Shown here piece by piece: positions 34,246 to 42,166 of a DNA stretch of 64,000 bases. The notes under the pieces are model-generated. The model ran no database searches and had not been told where the DNA came from. It saw only the letters and a program-made list of their open reading frames with translations. The stretch is from Sinorhizobium numidicum (GTDB lineage Bacteria; Pseudomonadota; Alphaproteobacteria; Rhizobiales; Rhizobiaceae): assembly GCF_029892045.1 (NCBI RefSeq), contig NZ_CP120367.1, positions 434,001-498,000 of the forward strand. The letters are read 5' to 3'. The stretch's first letter is position 1. Every line of letters begins with the position of its first letter. A program made the position numbers and the translations under genes.

Positions 34246-34634
34246 AGGGGCGTCCTCTCTAATTAGCGGTTCATTGAGATATAGCACAGGTGCGCGGCCA
34301 GGACGGCGACACGCTGCACGGTGCAATTCTCCTAGCTGTAGCCCTTATGGTGCACGATGCGGGTTCCCGGGAGGCCCGCCCGTCCCTGACTGTTCCCAAT
34401 CCGTCACAGCAGAACGCATGTTCCTCATCCAATTGGGTTTAGACAGAGCCCCTTGGGCGCTTTCCGTACTCCGGGCGGTCCGTCCTCGTTCGAGGATATT
34501 TCAAATTTTTCTGAATTTCGACGTAGCCCAATCTAGGTAGCGATTGGAGGGGTATGCCTCATTCGTCTACCTGTCATGACGGTGTCAAGAACCCTCCCTA
34601 AGTGTTCAGGCCCAAATGTCCCGGGAGGGGAAAA

Positions 34635-34877
34635 ATGGCAAACGTTCGTTTTGACCGCGCTGTTTACATTCAGCGTAAGCATTTCATCGACGAAATCACA
34701 GACCTCGACGAGGTGCTCGACTATCTAGAAAGTTGGCCGAAAGAACGACGAGATCTGTCATATGACACGCTGCTGAAGGCGTGCCGTGACTCTGCCGGCG
34801 GACGGTTTCCGCTGAGCGCCGTGCGCGAGAATTTTCGACGTTTTGTCAAGAAGGCCGGCATGCTGGCTGAAATGTAA
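34635..34877 (+). CDS. DUF982 family protein
   Basis: An 80-residue protein started at ATG 34635 behind GGGAGGGG. The DUF982 pattern is visible: EVLDYLESWPKERRDLSYDT, LLKACRDSAGG and VRENFRRFVKKAGML. Two other DUF982 members lie in this window (44183-44428 and 45101-45343). The family is expanded in Rhizobiaceae, especially on plasmids, and its function is unknown. Confidence 0.85.
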   Translation: MANVRFDRAVYIQRKHFIDEITDLDEVLDYLESWPKERRDLSYDTLLKACRDSAGGRFPLSAVRENFRRFVKKAGMLAEM

Positions 34878-35085
34878 GTTCCAAGCTTCGCTACGACGCA
34901 GGCTTTCTCGACACGTCAAAGATTACAGGCCGCCACCGGAGTTTTGCCACCCGGACATTTTTATACACCGTGATCGTTGACGAGGACGAGCGCGCCATGC
35001 GGTCGAGAACCGTATCAACGCCGCGGTCCGTCATTGCCAGATTGGCAAGGTCCGCCCGCAGCGCCGCGGCATTGGAAGGCTGCCA

Positions 35086-35126
35086 GCCTCATAGTCTGGT
35101 GCTCTATCCAGCTGAGCTACGGGTGC
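35086..35126 (-). tRNA. tRNA-Arg 5' fragment (pseudo-tRNA)
   Basis: Read leftward from 35126, GCACCCGTAGCTCAGCTGG followed by ATAGAGCACCAGACTA is the acceptor strand, D-arm and 5' anticodon arm of a rhizobial tRNA-Arg(ACG). The anticodon loop is altered (CTATGAG) and the sequence diverges after the anticodon stem, with no T-arm or 3' acceptor strand. It is a 41-base remnant, probably left by site-specific integration or deletion at a tRNA gene. Confidence 0.65.
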
Positions 35127-35296
35127 TTCGATTTAAGACGCTGATTTCCTTGTCACGCTTCGATTGAACACTGCTCCACCATCGTGCCAAGACCTATCTT
35201 GGTGTGACACGATTGTGACCGATTAATCCGCAAAAGCTACCTTGGTGTCCCCGTTCAGGCAAGGAAGGGTGCCACCTTTATTTCCCGGATTTTAAA

Positions 35297-35611
35297 TGAC
35301 GTTTTCTGGCCGTCGTGCCGGCCACGCACCGGGTCGAGCTCTCCACCTTGCAGGACGTCATGCACAGGCGTCTTGGCCTTGCCTCGGAGGAAGAGGTCAG
35401 CACGCTCTTCTCCGATTGCGACATCGGCGCGGTTCCGCCCATCGGATCGGCCTATAGCATACCGGTCATCCTCGACGAAAGCCTCGACAAGGCCAGCGAC
35501 ATCTATTTCGAAGGCGGTGACCACAGGACGCTGGTGGATATGAGCGGCACCAATTTCCGCAACCTGACGAAGGATGCGCAGGTCGCTCGATTCAGCCATC
35601 CGAGCTATTAG
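35297..35611 (+). pseudogene. YbaK/ProX-type aminoacyl-tRNA deacylase, N-terminally truncated
   Basis: The frame holds the second half of a YbaK-domain protein: VVPATHRVELSTLQ, LGLASEEEVSTLFSDCD, GAVPPIGSAYSIPVI, YFEGGDHRTLVDMSG and FSHPSY. The first 60 or so residues, including most of the tRNA-binding part, are missing. A GTG at 35315 could restart translation. It lies next to the tRNA fragment, consistent with a deletion boundary. Confidence 0.7.
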
Positions 35612-35787
35612 CGGGCAAACCGGTCGAGTTGCCGACAGCGTGGGACTGACGCTTCCGCGGCATTACGCGACGCGAGAAATCGCGTGATCGCGGAGTGGTA
35701 ATTGCATCCGTGGGAGAAGAATGGCGCGCCGGACGAAATGAAACTGGGCACCGCTATGTCATTGTAGCTGCTTTATAATTCCTCGTC

Positions 35788-36723
35788 CTAACGGCTGACC
35801 AGAAGCGCCCGTACATCCAAATCCTCGCGGGGAATAAATAGATAGTCACACTCAACGCGACTTTCTACGCAATAGGCGCGGCTTGGAAAGCTTCCAACTG
35901 GAATGAGATCACAGACCGCTAGTTTGTCATGTGACTTTTTGAGTCGTAGAACGGCGTACGCGAGATTATCAAGAAAATCCAGCAAATCATTATTTCTATT
36001 TGTATGTAATTCTCGGTCGGCAGCTACATCTCTATCAAGAACTTCACATATAATCCATGGGCGATTTATAGTTATGGAATCACGCATCCCCTGCAGCACC
36101 ATCAATTCACCCCCTTCTACATCAATTTTTATTACTCCTATTTTGTCACTAAACCCAGCATCTTTCCAAAGATCATCAAATCTATATGCAGGAATGAAAT
36201 CAACCTTATTTTGTTTTTTGGGACGGAAATCAGCAATCAGTGTTGCTCCTGAATCAGTAGCAATATTAGCGTCTCTGTACAGCTTTAGTATTGAATTTGA
36301 ATTTGACAACGCAACAGGTATAATAAAACAATTCCCACAATTGTTATCATTAATTAAACGCCAAACTTGTTTCGCGCAAATGGTTATTGGTTCAAAGCCA
36401 ATATATTTTACACGGGATGTGGCCGCGCGATAGTCAAGAAAGGTTTGCCCGACGTTGGCGCCAACGTCGATGAACGCTCCGCCTCGCAACTCCAGCGTGT
36501 CGCTTATGAGTTTTGTCTTCCAGTCAGGCCGCCAACGCGCGAGTTCTGCAGTTTCGGTTTCGACATGAATGTGCATTAGCTCGTCCCCGACGCGCATTCT
36601 GACAAGACGAGCCGAGATCAACCTCGTCCTAAGTTCCGTGGCCACCCTTCCATATCCTCGAACGGCAACCCCCTTGAACCCTTCTCTCATGTATGCACTT
36701 CGCACTCCGGCAATGAAATTCAT
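35788..36723 (-). CDS. FkbM-family methyltransferase
   Basis: A 311-residue SAM-dependent O-methyltransferase of the FkbM type. Motif I is AFIDVGANVGQTFLDYRA (about 83-100), then YIGFEPI, and the family signature IGVIKIDVEGGELMVLQGM (about 195-213). Such enzymes often methylate surface glycans or secondary metabolites. The gene is markedly more AT-rich than its neighbours, with many AAT/ATA/TTA codons, which suggests recent acquisition. It stands alone between repeats. Confidence 0.9.
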   Translation of the reverse strand: MNFIAGVRSAYMREGFKGVAVRGYGRVATELRTRLISARLVRMRVGDELMHIHVETETAELARWRPDWKTKLISDTLELRGGAFIDVGANVGQTFLDYRAATSRVKYIGFEPITICAKQVWRLINDNNCGNCFIIPVALSNSNSILKLYRDANIATDSGATLIADFRPKKQNKVDFIPAYRFDDLWKDAGFSDKIGVIKIDVEGGELMVLQGMRDSITINRPWIICEVLDRDVAADRELHTNRNNDLLDFLDNLAYAVLRLKKSHDKLAVCDLIPVGSFPSRAYCVESRVECDYLFIPREDLDVRALLVSR

Positions 36724-36928
36724 ATCCCGGCCCCCTGAATGATGGCGAGCATCGCAAGCTCCGCTGAAATCCTATCAAACGAAACAGCCAAGGCAGCTTC
36801 CGCCTCTTACGCCTTTAGGGGGGCGAATCGTAAAACGTAAGGTGAGCAGCAGTCATTCGCGAAGGGACGTAGCACCGACCTTCGGATACATCCAGGCTAC
36901 CGCCGATGGTGCCGAGCAAGAAAACGTG

Positions 36929-37378
36929 TCAAACGGCGCTGTGCCGTTCCGACGGCCCATCAGGGTCTGTCGACCGACCACTTCTCGGTCGACGGCACAC
37001 TGATCGAGGCGTGGCCCGGCCGTAGGTACCCGGCATATAGGTATAGGCGGTCTCCGGGACATTCGATTGCGCGAAACGGACCGTCGCACTGGCGACGTTG
37101 CCGGCAGCGAAGTTGGCATTGGTGAAGCCCTCGATGGAAAAACCGTCATTGGCGACGGAACCGTAGGACTGCTCCATGCCGAAAAGCGCTGCGTATTGCT
37201 GCGCCGCCGATATGGGGTTGAAGCCGCTGCCTTGCTCGCCGCCGTAGCTGTAGCTGCTGCCTGACGTCGGAAAGGCATGGGTGATGGTGCTGTTCCACGC
37301 CGAACCCGACAGCGCGCCGTCGATCAGGTCGTTGCCGGTCGGGTTTACAGTTTTGAGGGTCTTACCGGTGCCGCTCAT
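36929..37378 (-). pseudogene. Serralysin-like protease, N-terminal fragment (copy B)
   Basis: The first 115 or so residues match the N-terminus of the intact protease at 28448-29953 (MSGTGKTLKTVNPTGNDLID, GTSGSSYSYGGE-type segment, SYGSVANDGFSIEGF). The homology stops at YMPGTYGRA (about 37017), before the zinc site, and the frame then runs through unrelated sequence to 36929. The start codon and upstream region are preserved. The product could not be a protease. Confidence 0.9.
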
Positions 37379-37664
37379 GCGAAATTCCCAATTGCGAAGC
37401 TCAAAGCCATTGCTTCGGTTCCAAAAACGCGAATCGTGCTAGCGACGATAGGCCCAGTACCTACTATTGCCGTAACGGGTTCAGTAAGATTGGAGGGAAT
37501 TGTGCCGTTTCAGTGATCTCAGTAGCACGCGATTCACGTTGTCCAATCTGCTGTCTATCTGCCACTGAGAGCGGAAGGCTTTTCTGGCTGCACTACACGT
37601 CGCCATCGAACGCGGGTCTTAACGCCAGACATGCGGGCAGTCCATTAGAGCCAGTGGACTAGAC
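37028..37664. repeat. Protease-promoter module, copy B
   Basis: Second copy of the protease N-terminus and promoter module (see 29605-30232). It continues without a break into the SRAP region, and the combined stretch 37104-37980 recurs at 49012-49890. Compared with A, B carries a 5-base insertion (CTATCTGCCACTGAGAGCGG against CTATCTGCAGCGG) and an extra G in a GGG run upstream of the gene. Confidence 0.9.
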
Positions 37665-38476
37665 CTGTCGCGCGGCCGGTAATCGGATCGGCAGCACGCG
37701 CAGGATGAGAGGGAACGATCGCCAGAAGCAGGATCGCGACAGCAGGTAGGCAACGGAGAAACTTCATAGAGTGGGTTCAATCGGATCGAGGTATCGGGCA
37801 TGTCGTTCTTGGGTGATCCGACCTTCCTGTCAATGGCCCACATCGTCATCGGTTCGGCCGGGAAGGGTTGCATCAGATCGAAGGGGTCTGGCTCCGGCGA
37901 AAGCCAGCGCGCGTAATCCTCGCGCTGCAGGATTACTGGCATCCGGTCGTGGATTGTCGCCATCATTTCGTTCGGCGGGCAGGTGATGACGCAGAAGGTG
38001 CGGATATCCTCATCCGTCTCCGGGTTGCGCCAGGTGTCCCATATGCCGGCCAACGCAAACGGCTCGCCCGATTTCATGGCGATGGCGTAGGGCTGCTTGT
38101 TCTTGCCCGTGCCGTAAATGTCCTTCCATTCGAAGAAGCCATCGATCGGAATCAGGCAGCGCCGGCTGCGGTAGGCGTCCTTGAACATGCCGCTGGTCGC
38201 GATGCCTTCGCAGCGGGCATTGACCGGAGGCGGCCGGCTGGGCTTTTGCTCCTTGATCCAGTACGGAATGAGACCCCAGCGTGCGCTGATGAAGACCGGG
38301 CCGAAGAGGTCGGGTTCACGGATCACGCCGCGGATGATGATCGGATAATCGAGCGACGGTGCGCCGTTATAGCGCGGGAACTGGTTTGCCAGACCCTCGA
38401 CGCCTTGGCGCTGTGCGAAAGAGAACTCGCGCAGCAGTCCTTCCAGATTGGTCTTGATATAGATGCGTCCGCACAT
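37619..38476 (-). CDS. SRAP-domain (YedK/HMCES) abasic-site protein
   Basis: A 285-residue protein started at ATG 38476 so that the catalytic Cys is residue 2 (MCGRIY). This residue forms a thiazolidine crosslink with abasic sites in single-stranded DNA after removal of Met. Other family residues are present: NARCEG, IDGFFEWKD and TIHDRMPVIL (catalytic His). The normal domain ends near VGSPKND (about 37800). The last 55 residues overlap, in another frame, a thermonuclease signal-peptide remnant and are Cys/Ser-rich, so the C-terminus is probably an artificial extension. Two damaged paralogues are at 49528-49890 and 50736-51318. GGGAAAGC precedes the ATG. Confidence 0.9.
   Translation of the reverse strand: MCGRIYIKTNLEGLLREFSFAQRQGVEGLANQFPRYNGAPSLDYPIIIRGVIREPDLFGPVFISARWGLIPYWIKEQKPSRPPPVNARCEGIATSGMFKDAYRSRRCLIPIDGFFEWKDIYGTGKNKQPYAIAMKSGEPFALAGIWDTWRNPETDEDIRTFCVITCPPNEMMATIHDRMPVILQREDYARWLSPEPDPFDLMQPFPAEPMTMWAIDRKVGSPKNDMPDTSIRLNPLYEVSPLPTCCRDPASGDRSLSSCACCRSDYRPRDRSSPLALMDCPHVWR
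37645..37767 (-). pseudogene. Thermonuclease signal-peptide remnant
   Basis: ATG 37767 opens a 40-residue frame, MKFLRCLPAVAILLLAIVPS then ending PARAADPITGRATGLVHWL. It is a Sec signal peptide followed by the first residues expected of a periplasmic SNase-like nuclease (compare DRTIAGRASVIDGDTIE in the intact gene at 49923-50417). The match ends at GRA(T/S), exactly where the repeat module begins. The same remnant recurs at about 49554-49676. Confidence 0.5.
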
Positions 38477-38489
38477 AGCTTTCCCTCTC

Positions 38490-38713
38490 TCACCCAAACA
38501 AGTCGGTGCCGCCGGCGTCAGTTGCGCAAGTGCTCATAGTTGGGACGACCACCCGCTGTCGCCATTCCGGCCGGTGCTCGAAACAGAACCAGTTCGGCTT
38601 GGCCTTCCCGGTCGCAAAACCAAAGGCGCCCCACTTCTTGCATCCGGGGTGCTCCCAGTAGTGAAGATACGGCCCGGCCTCGAAATGCGGCTTCGCGCTT
38701 GTTCGTCACTCAA
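38490..38713 (-). pseudogene. Conserved rhizobial hypothetical protein (EHPGCKKWGAFGF), frameshifted
   Basis: Read leftward, AKPHFEAGPYLHYWEHPGCK, KWGAFGFATGKAKPNW and FCFEHRPEWRQR form a compact Cys/His-rich protein. The start at TTG 38713 (behind GAGGAG) is out of frame with this by one base, so the 5' end is broken. It lies 14 bp upstream of the SRAP gene on the same strand, and the paralogue at 30227-30660 is also broken. Confidence 0.55.
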
Positions 38714-38809
38714 CAGATAACTCCTCGAGGAAAGCCCTCATTCTCAAATCTTTGGGGGTTCGCGCATTGATCCATTGTTCTCTGTTTGTTCTTACGTTAC
38801 CGCACCGCC

Positions 38810-39076
38810 ATGGTCGAGACAATTGGCGAAGCTTTCAGCCTAGGATGGAAACTTAAGGCGCGATGCGCGTACGGCAATCGTGAGGGAATGAAGTCTGTCC
38901 GTCAATGCGTCTGGACTTATGACCTCGATATGCTGACGCTTGTCGCCACGCGGGGCAGAGACTTCCCACTTTCGATCGTTGCCAGTCGTCTTCGCTGTCC
39001 CCGGTGCGGTTCAAGGTCGGTGACCGTCGTCTTCATGCCCCCGTCGGACAGCGACAGGCGGAGAGGGGCTGCGTGA
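38810..39076 (+). CDS. Hypothetical zinc-ribbon-like protein
   Basis: An 88-residue protein beginning MVETIGEAFSLGWKLKARCA, with CPRCGSRSVTVVFMPPS near the C-terminus, a possible half zinc ribbon. A degraded copy of its last third is at about 39880-40016 (LGCPRSDSRAVTVVFMPPS). I do not recognise the family name. Similar short proteins are frequent in rhizobial accessory DNA. Confidence 0.55.
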   Translation: MVETIGEAFSLGWKLKARCAYGNREGMKSVRQCVWTYDLDMLTLVATRGRDFPLSIVASRLRCPRCGSRSVTVVFMPPSDSDRRRGAA

Positions 39077-39139
39077 GGGGAAGAAGCGCTGGCAGCGTTT
39101 ACGCAAGGCCACTGTCATCCCGCCGTAACAAACAAGACG

Positions 39140-39379
39140 CTAAATTAGCATCCCGCACACATAAGACTCGGCCCCCCTAAACCGGAGAGGGCCTTTCTTT
39201 TGTTTGCTAATCTGGAATATCGCGAAGCGGCTTCCGTCTCGGCTTCGGCTCCGGCGGTTGACTTGATGACCTGCTCCCACCACGTCTGGATCACTGGTGA
39301 TTGGGTAGCCATAGCCCTTTAAGCGCACGCGCATGATGCCATTGTCGTCTACCCAAATGACCTCGCCGCGCACGAGCAC
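39140..39379 (-). CDS. Hypothetical small protein (doubtful)
   Basis: A frame of 79 residues whose first 30 look coding: VRGEVIWVDDNGIMRVRLKG. The open frame extends upstream of 39379 without a clear start. The last 35 residues are basic and low-complexity and overlap the hairpin at 39170-39199, so the natural protein probably ended earlier. Confidence 0.25.
   Translation of the reverse strand: MLVRGEVIWVDDNGIMRVRLKGYGYPITSDPDVVGAGHQVNRRSRSRDGSRFAIFQISKQKKGPLRFRGAESYVCGMLI
39170..39199 (+). terminator. Hairpin with T-rich tail
   Basis: GGCCC...GGGCC arms followed by TTTCTTTTG. A second, similar hairpin (39492-39522) is followed by the same sequence, AATCTGGAA(T/A)ATCGCG(A/G)AGCGGCT, showing that this terminator region is duplicated in direct orientation about 320 bp apart. 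Confidence 0.5.
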
Positions 39380-39491
39380 GTCATCCCCTTTTTCTATCTT
39401 TTTCGCATTGCGGCCACCAGACGAAAGACGCGCACAACCTAGACAACGAACAAGAGGGCGCCAGTATAAGCTCGCATGATACTCCAGTCTC

Positions 39492-39522
39492 GGCCCTCTC
39501 CCTTACCGGAGGGGGCCTTTTT
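39492..39522 (+). terminator. Rho-independent terminator
   Basis: GGCCCTCTCCCTTACCGGAG followed by GGGGCC and TTTTTG: a long GC-rich stem with a short loop and a T-run. It is the second copy of the hairpin at 39170-39199. Confidence 0.7.
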
Positions 39523-39830
39523 GTTGATTAATCTGGAAAATCGCGGAGCGGCTGCAGCAGTCCAAGAAAACCAGCCACCGAGGCGAAGGAAAGTTGAATA
39601 TTCGTAACAACTTTTGACCTGAGCTAATAATCCGATTTGCGCTACAATGCTTTACACTATACCAACGAGAAACCCCTAAAAATGCATTGCCTCATCCAGC
39701 TTTAGGTGTAATATCCGTTCTGCGCGGGCGCAACCTTTAAGTATTGAGCGATTTTTGCATGGAACGACTTGAAATCGTATTGCCATGTCAGCGATTTATA
39801 TTGTGCGACTTGGGGTTGGATGAAATGAAC

Positions 39831-39850
39831 CCTGACCGGTACCGGTCAGG
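39831..39850. promoter_or_regulatory. Perfect 20-bp palindrome
   Basis: CCTGACCGGTACCGGTCAGG is a perfect palindrome with no central spacer, in a mainly non-coding stretch downstream of AT-rich DNA. Such symmetry is typical of operators for dimeric regulators (LuxR/TraR boxes are 18-20 bp). It does not match a known box that I recall. Confidence 0.45.
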
Positions 39851-40115
39851 ACTCTCATTTTGGTGCGCCGCACCCACCTACGCGTCGATGATCTCGCGAG
39901 AGCTTCTCACTCCGCAATTCCCGTCGAGGCTGGGCTGTCCGCGGAGCGATTCGAGGGCGGTGACAGTCGTGTTCATGCCGCCGTCTGAGGGGACAGGCGG
40001 CGAGGGGCGGCTTAGGTACGATGGAAGAGAAATCGATCTAGTCTCAATGAGTTAGTCGACAAATCGGCCGGATCTGTCACAATGACGATAGCCAGATTAT
40101 TGGCCTAAACTCTAT

Positions 40116-40149
40116 GAGCCCGCTGGCCCCTCCCTGATATCGCGGGCTC
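40116..40149. terminator. Hairpin, possible terminator
   Basis: GAGCCCGC and GCGGGCTC form an 8-bp stem with an 18-base loop, followed by TTGCTTCTT. The long loop and imperfect T-run make termination uncertain. Confidence 0.35.
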
Positions 40150-40269
40150 TTGCTTCTTCCCGATACCGGCTCCTCAAGCTGCGGCTTTGAGTGTTTCTCG
40201 CAGAATGGCGGCCCACCTGATGCCATCTTGATAAAGAGCTATGATGCCTTGCGGCCTTTTCGCAAGTCC

Positions 40270-40320
40270 GTGCGTTAATGGCGCATGGCAAAACGTCATC
40301 GAAGATACCTACCCGCTCGA
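40270..40320 (+). pseudogene. DNA ligase leader and start-codon remnant
   Basis: TGCGTTAATGGCGCATGGC and AAAACGTCATCGAAGA match the leader and first codons of the intact ligase gene (GCGCGTTAATAGCCGAATGG at 40955). The similarity is lost after about 50 bp. It is the third trace of this gene in the window. Confidence 0.6.
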
Positions 40321-40383
40321 TAAGCCCTCCCGATAGATCATGGCGCCCTAGCGCGGCATTTAAGGGCGCGGTAATATGCCGGA

Positions 40384-40587
40384 ATGGCCCAGCGATATGA
40401 ATTGAAGGATGACGGCAACGGACTGTGGAGCGTGATTGACCGCTTTACTAGAATGCCCGCACGTTGGGAGGGCGTGCTGCAGACTGGCTTGCAGCTAGAC
40501 GCTGCGGACGATCTAAACGACTTGCTCAACCTGCTAGACGAACGCCGGCGTGCAAAGGGCAAACCAGAGCGAGGCCAACTGTTGTGA
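40384..40587 (+). CDS. Small hypothetical protein, first of a coupled paralogous pair
   Basis: A 67-residue protein: RYELKDDGNGLWSVIDRFTR, then MPARWEGVLQTGLQLDAADD. It parallels the next protein (RYTIQQNENGSWNLVDTETG, RPVVWHSGR...). The stop TGA overlaps the GTG start of the next gene. Both have a beta-hairpin-like N-terminal half and a helical end. Family not recognised. Confidence 0.55.
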   Translation: MAQRYELKDDGNGLWSVIDRFTRMPARWEGVLQTGLQLDAADDLNDLLNLLDERRRAKGKPERGQLL

Positions 40588-40820
40588 GCGAGACGCCGCG
40601 CTACACGATCCAGCAGAACGAGAACGGTAGCTGGAACCTCGTCGACACCGAAACGGGTCGCCCCGTTGTCTGGCATAGTGGCCGCGACAGTGGTCTAAGT
40701 GAGAGCATGGCGCGCGCCTTAGCGGCCAGCATGAACCGGATTGACGGACGCATGGGTATCGTTCAAGGGCGGCCTAAAGCGGCAGGTTTGCGGGTCGTCA
40801 AGGGCGGCAAAAAGGATTGA
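40584..40820 (+). CDS. Small hypothetical protein, second of a coupled paralogous pair
   Basis: A 78-residue protein starting at GTG 40584, overlapping the preceding stop (GTGA), which indicates translational coupling. It reads SETPRYTIQQNENGSWNLVD, then WHSGRDSGLSESMARALAAS, with a basic tail. The gene ends 150 bp before the ligase gene on the same strand. Function unknown. Confidence 0.55.
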   Translation: MSETPRYTIQQNENGSWNLVDTETGRPVVWHSGRDSGLSESMARALAASMNRIDGRMGIVQGRPKAAGLRVVKGGKKD

Positions 40821-40970
40821 TGCATCCTGTCAGTCACGGACGTAAGCAAAAGCGCATAGCCTCGCCTTGATCCATAAAACCCTCCGCTTTGACGTTCCTG
40901 CGGCCAAACCGATTAGCAGGATCGAATCAAAGGTTGGGGCATTTTCGCGGTTTTGCGCGTTAATAGCCGA

Positions 40971-41945
40971 ATGGCCAAAACATCGTCGAAAACACCGCGC
41001 GGCACCTCATCGCCGGACCCGATGCCGGATCGGGTTGATCCATGCTTGGCGATGATCGTCGACAAGCCGCCAAAAGGGCCGGACTGGGCCTTCGAGGTGA
41101 AATTGGACGGCTACCGGCTGGCCGTTCACGTCGAGTCGGACCGGGTACGGATAATCACACGCGGCGGCTACGACTGGACGGCCCGCTTTGCCTCGATCGC
41201 CGCCGAGGCGCGCGAGCTCGGACACAAGAGCTTGATCCTCGACGGTGAGGCAGTGGTGCTTGACGATCAGGGCCGGTCGGATTTCGGCATGCTTCAGCGC
41301 GCCCTCGGCAAGCGACCTAGTCTGCATGATCCCCGCGAAATTATCTTCTTTGCCTTCGACCTTCTCTATCTCGACGGTTGGGACCTGCGGCGACTGCCGC
41401 TGCGCGAACGCAGGTGGCTGCTCGATCCGATCGTCGCCGGTCGTGACGGTGCCATCCGGCTGTCGGAAGAGGTGGAAGCGGACGGAGAGGAGTTCTATCG
41501 CGTTGCCTGCGAACATGGCCTTGAAGGCATCGTCGGCAAGCGGCAAGACAAGCCCTATCGATCCGGCCGCTATGGCGACTGGCAGAAGATCAAATGCGTG
41601 CGCACCGATAGCTTCGTGATTGTCGGCTTCGAGCCGTCGACTGTGCCAGGCGCAATTGGGCGCCTGCTGCTGGCGGCAAAGAAAGGTGAGGGGCTTGCCT
41701 ACGTCGGCGGCTGCGGTACCGGCTGGACCAGTGAGATGTCGAAGGAGCTCCGCAAGCTGCTCGAAGGCATCGTCACGAAATCTCCGGCCGTAAACCTCAA
41801 GCGGAAGAATGCCGTCTTCACCGAACCGCTGCTCGTCGCCGAGGTCGAATATCGCGCCTGGACGGAAGATGGAAAGCTGCGGCATCCGTCGTTCAAGGGG
41901 ATTAGGGAGCGGGCGGATGGCGCGACGATATATGAGCTGAAATAG
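40971..41945 (+). CDS. ATP-dependent DNA ligase (LigD ligase-domain type)
   Basis: A 324-residue ligase consisting of a nucleotidyltransferase domain and an OB-fold domain, without LigD polymerase or nuclease domains. The adenylated lysine is K44 in FEVKLDGYR. Other motifs are LILDGEAVV (III/IIIa region), EGIVGKR (IV) and DWQKIKC (V). The C-terminal OB-fold contains VGGCGTGWT and the typical ending LRHPSFKGIRERADG. Rhizobia carry several such ligases linked to Ku-dependent end joining; no ku gene is in the window. I chose ATG 40971; the leader TGCGCGTTAATAGCC is repeated at two pseudogene copies. Confidence 0.93.
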   Translation: MAKTSSKTPRGTSSPDPMPDRVDPCLAMIVDKPPKGPDWAFEVKLDGYRLAVHVESDRVRIITRGGYDWTARFASIAAEARELGHKSLILDGEAVVLDDQGRSDFGMLQRALGKRPSLHDPREIIFFAFDLLYLDGWDLRRLPLRERRWLLDPIVAGRDGAIRLSEEVEADGEEFYRVACEHGLEGIVGKRQDKPYRSGRYGDWQKIKCVRTDSFVIVGFEPSTVPGAIGRLLLAAKKGEGLAYVGGCGTGWTSEMSKELRKLLEGIVTKSPAVNLKRKNAVFTEPLLVAEVEYRAWTEDGKLRHPSFKGIRERADGATIYELK

Positions 41946-42082
41946 CTCGGCTCGCATACACCGATGCCCCAGAGCATTTTTAAGCATCGTGTCTTCAACA
42001 CAGCCCAGAGCCACTTGCAAAAATGCGAGTTGAAGGCACGGAAACTCCAGACAATCATCACGCCGCTCGGGCGGGAGCGGAT

Positions 42083-42114
42083 CCAAGGCAGTAACACGTC
42101 GCTGACGCGGCGCA
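42083..42114. other. oriT-like sequence of Ti/rhizobial plasmid type
   Basis: CCAAGGCAGTAACACGTCGC followed by TGACGCGGCG resembles the conserved oriT core of Ti and rhizobial conjugative plasmids, which from memory reads CCAAGGGCGC..TATACGTCGC then TGACGCGACG. The part around the nick (GGGCGCAATTA) has diverged. It sits 53 bp upstream of a traA relaxase start fragment, where such an oriT belongs. Confidence 0.5.
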
Positions 42115-42166
42115 CGTTTGTGCCTCCGCAGAGCCAAGACCTCGTTTGCAACTGGAGGCCGTGTCC

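Larger units (their letters stand above)
39380..40383. other. 1-kb region without an intact gene
   Basis: It holds a duplicated terminator-like hairpin (39492-39522), an AT-rich stretch (39600-39740), the 20-bp palindrome at 39831-39850, a remnant of the zinc-ribbon-like gene (39880-40016), a hairpin (40116-40149) and a remnant of the ligase gene leader (40270-40320). I see no credible complete coding region. Confidence 0.5.

Noticed and set aside
41007..42137. 376-residue leftward open frame over the ligase
   Set aside because: Antisense to all ligase motifs; no RBS or family match.
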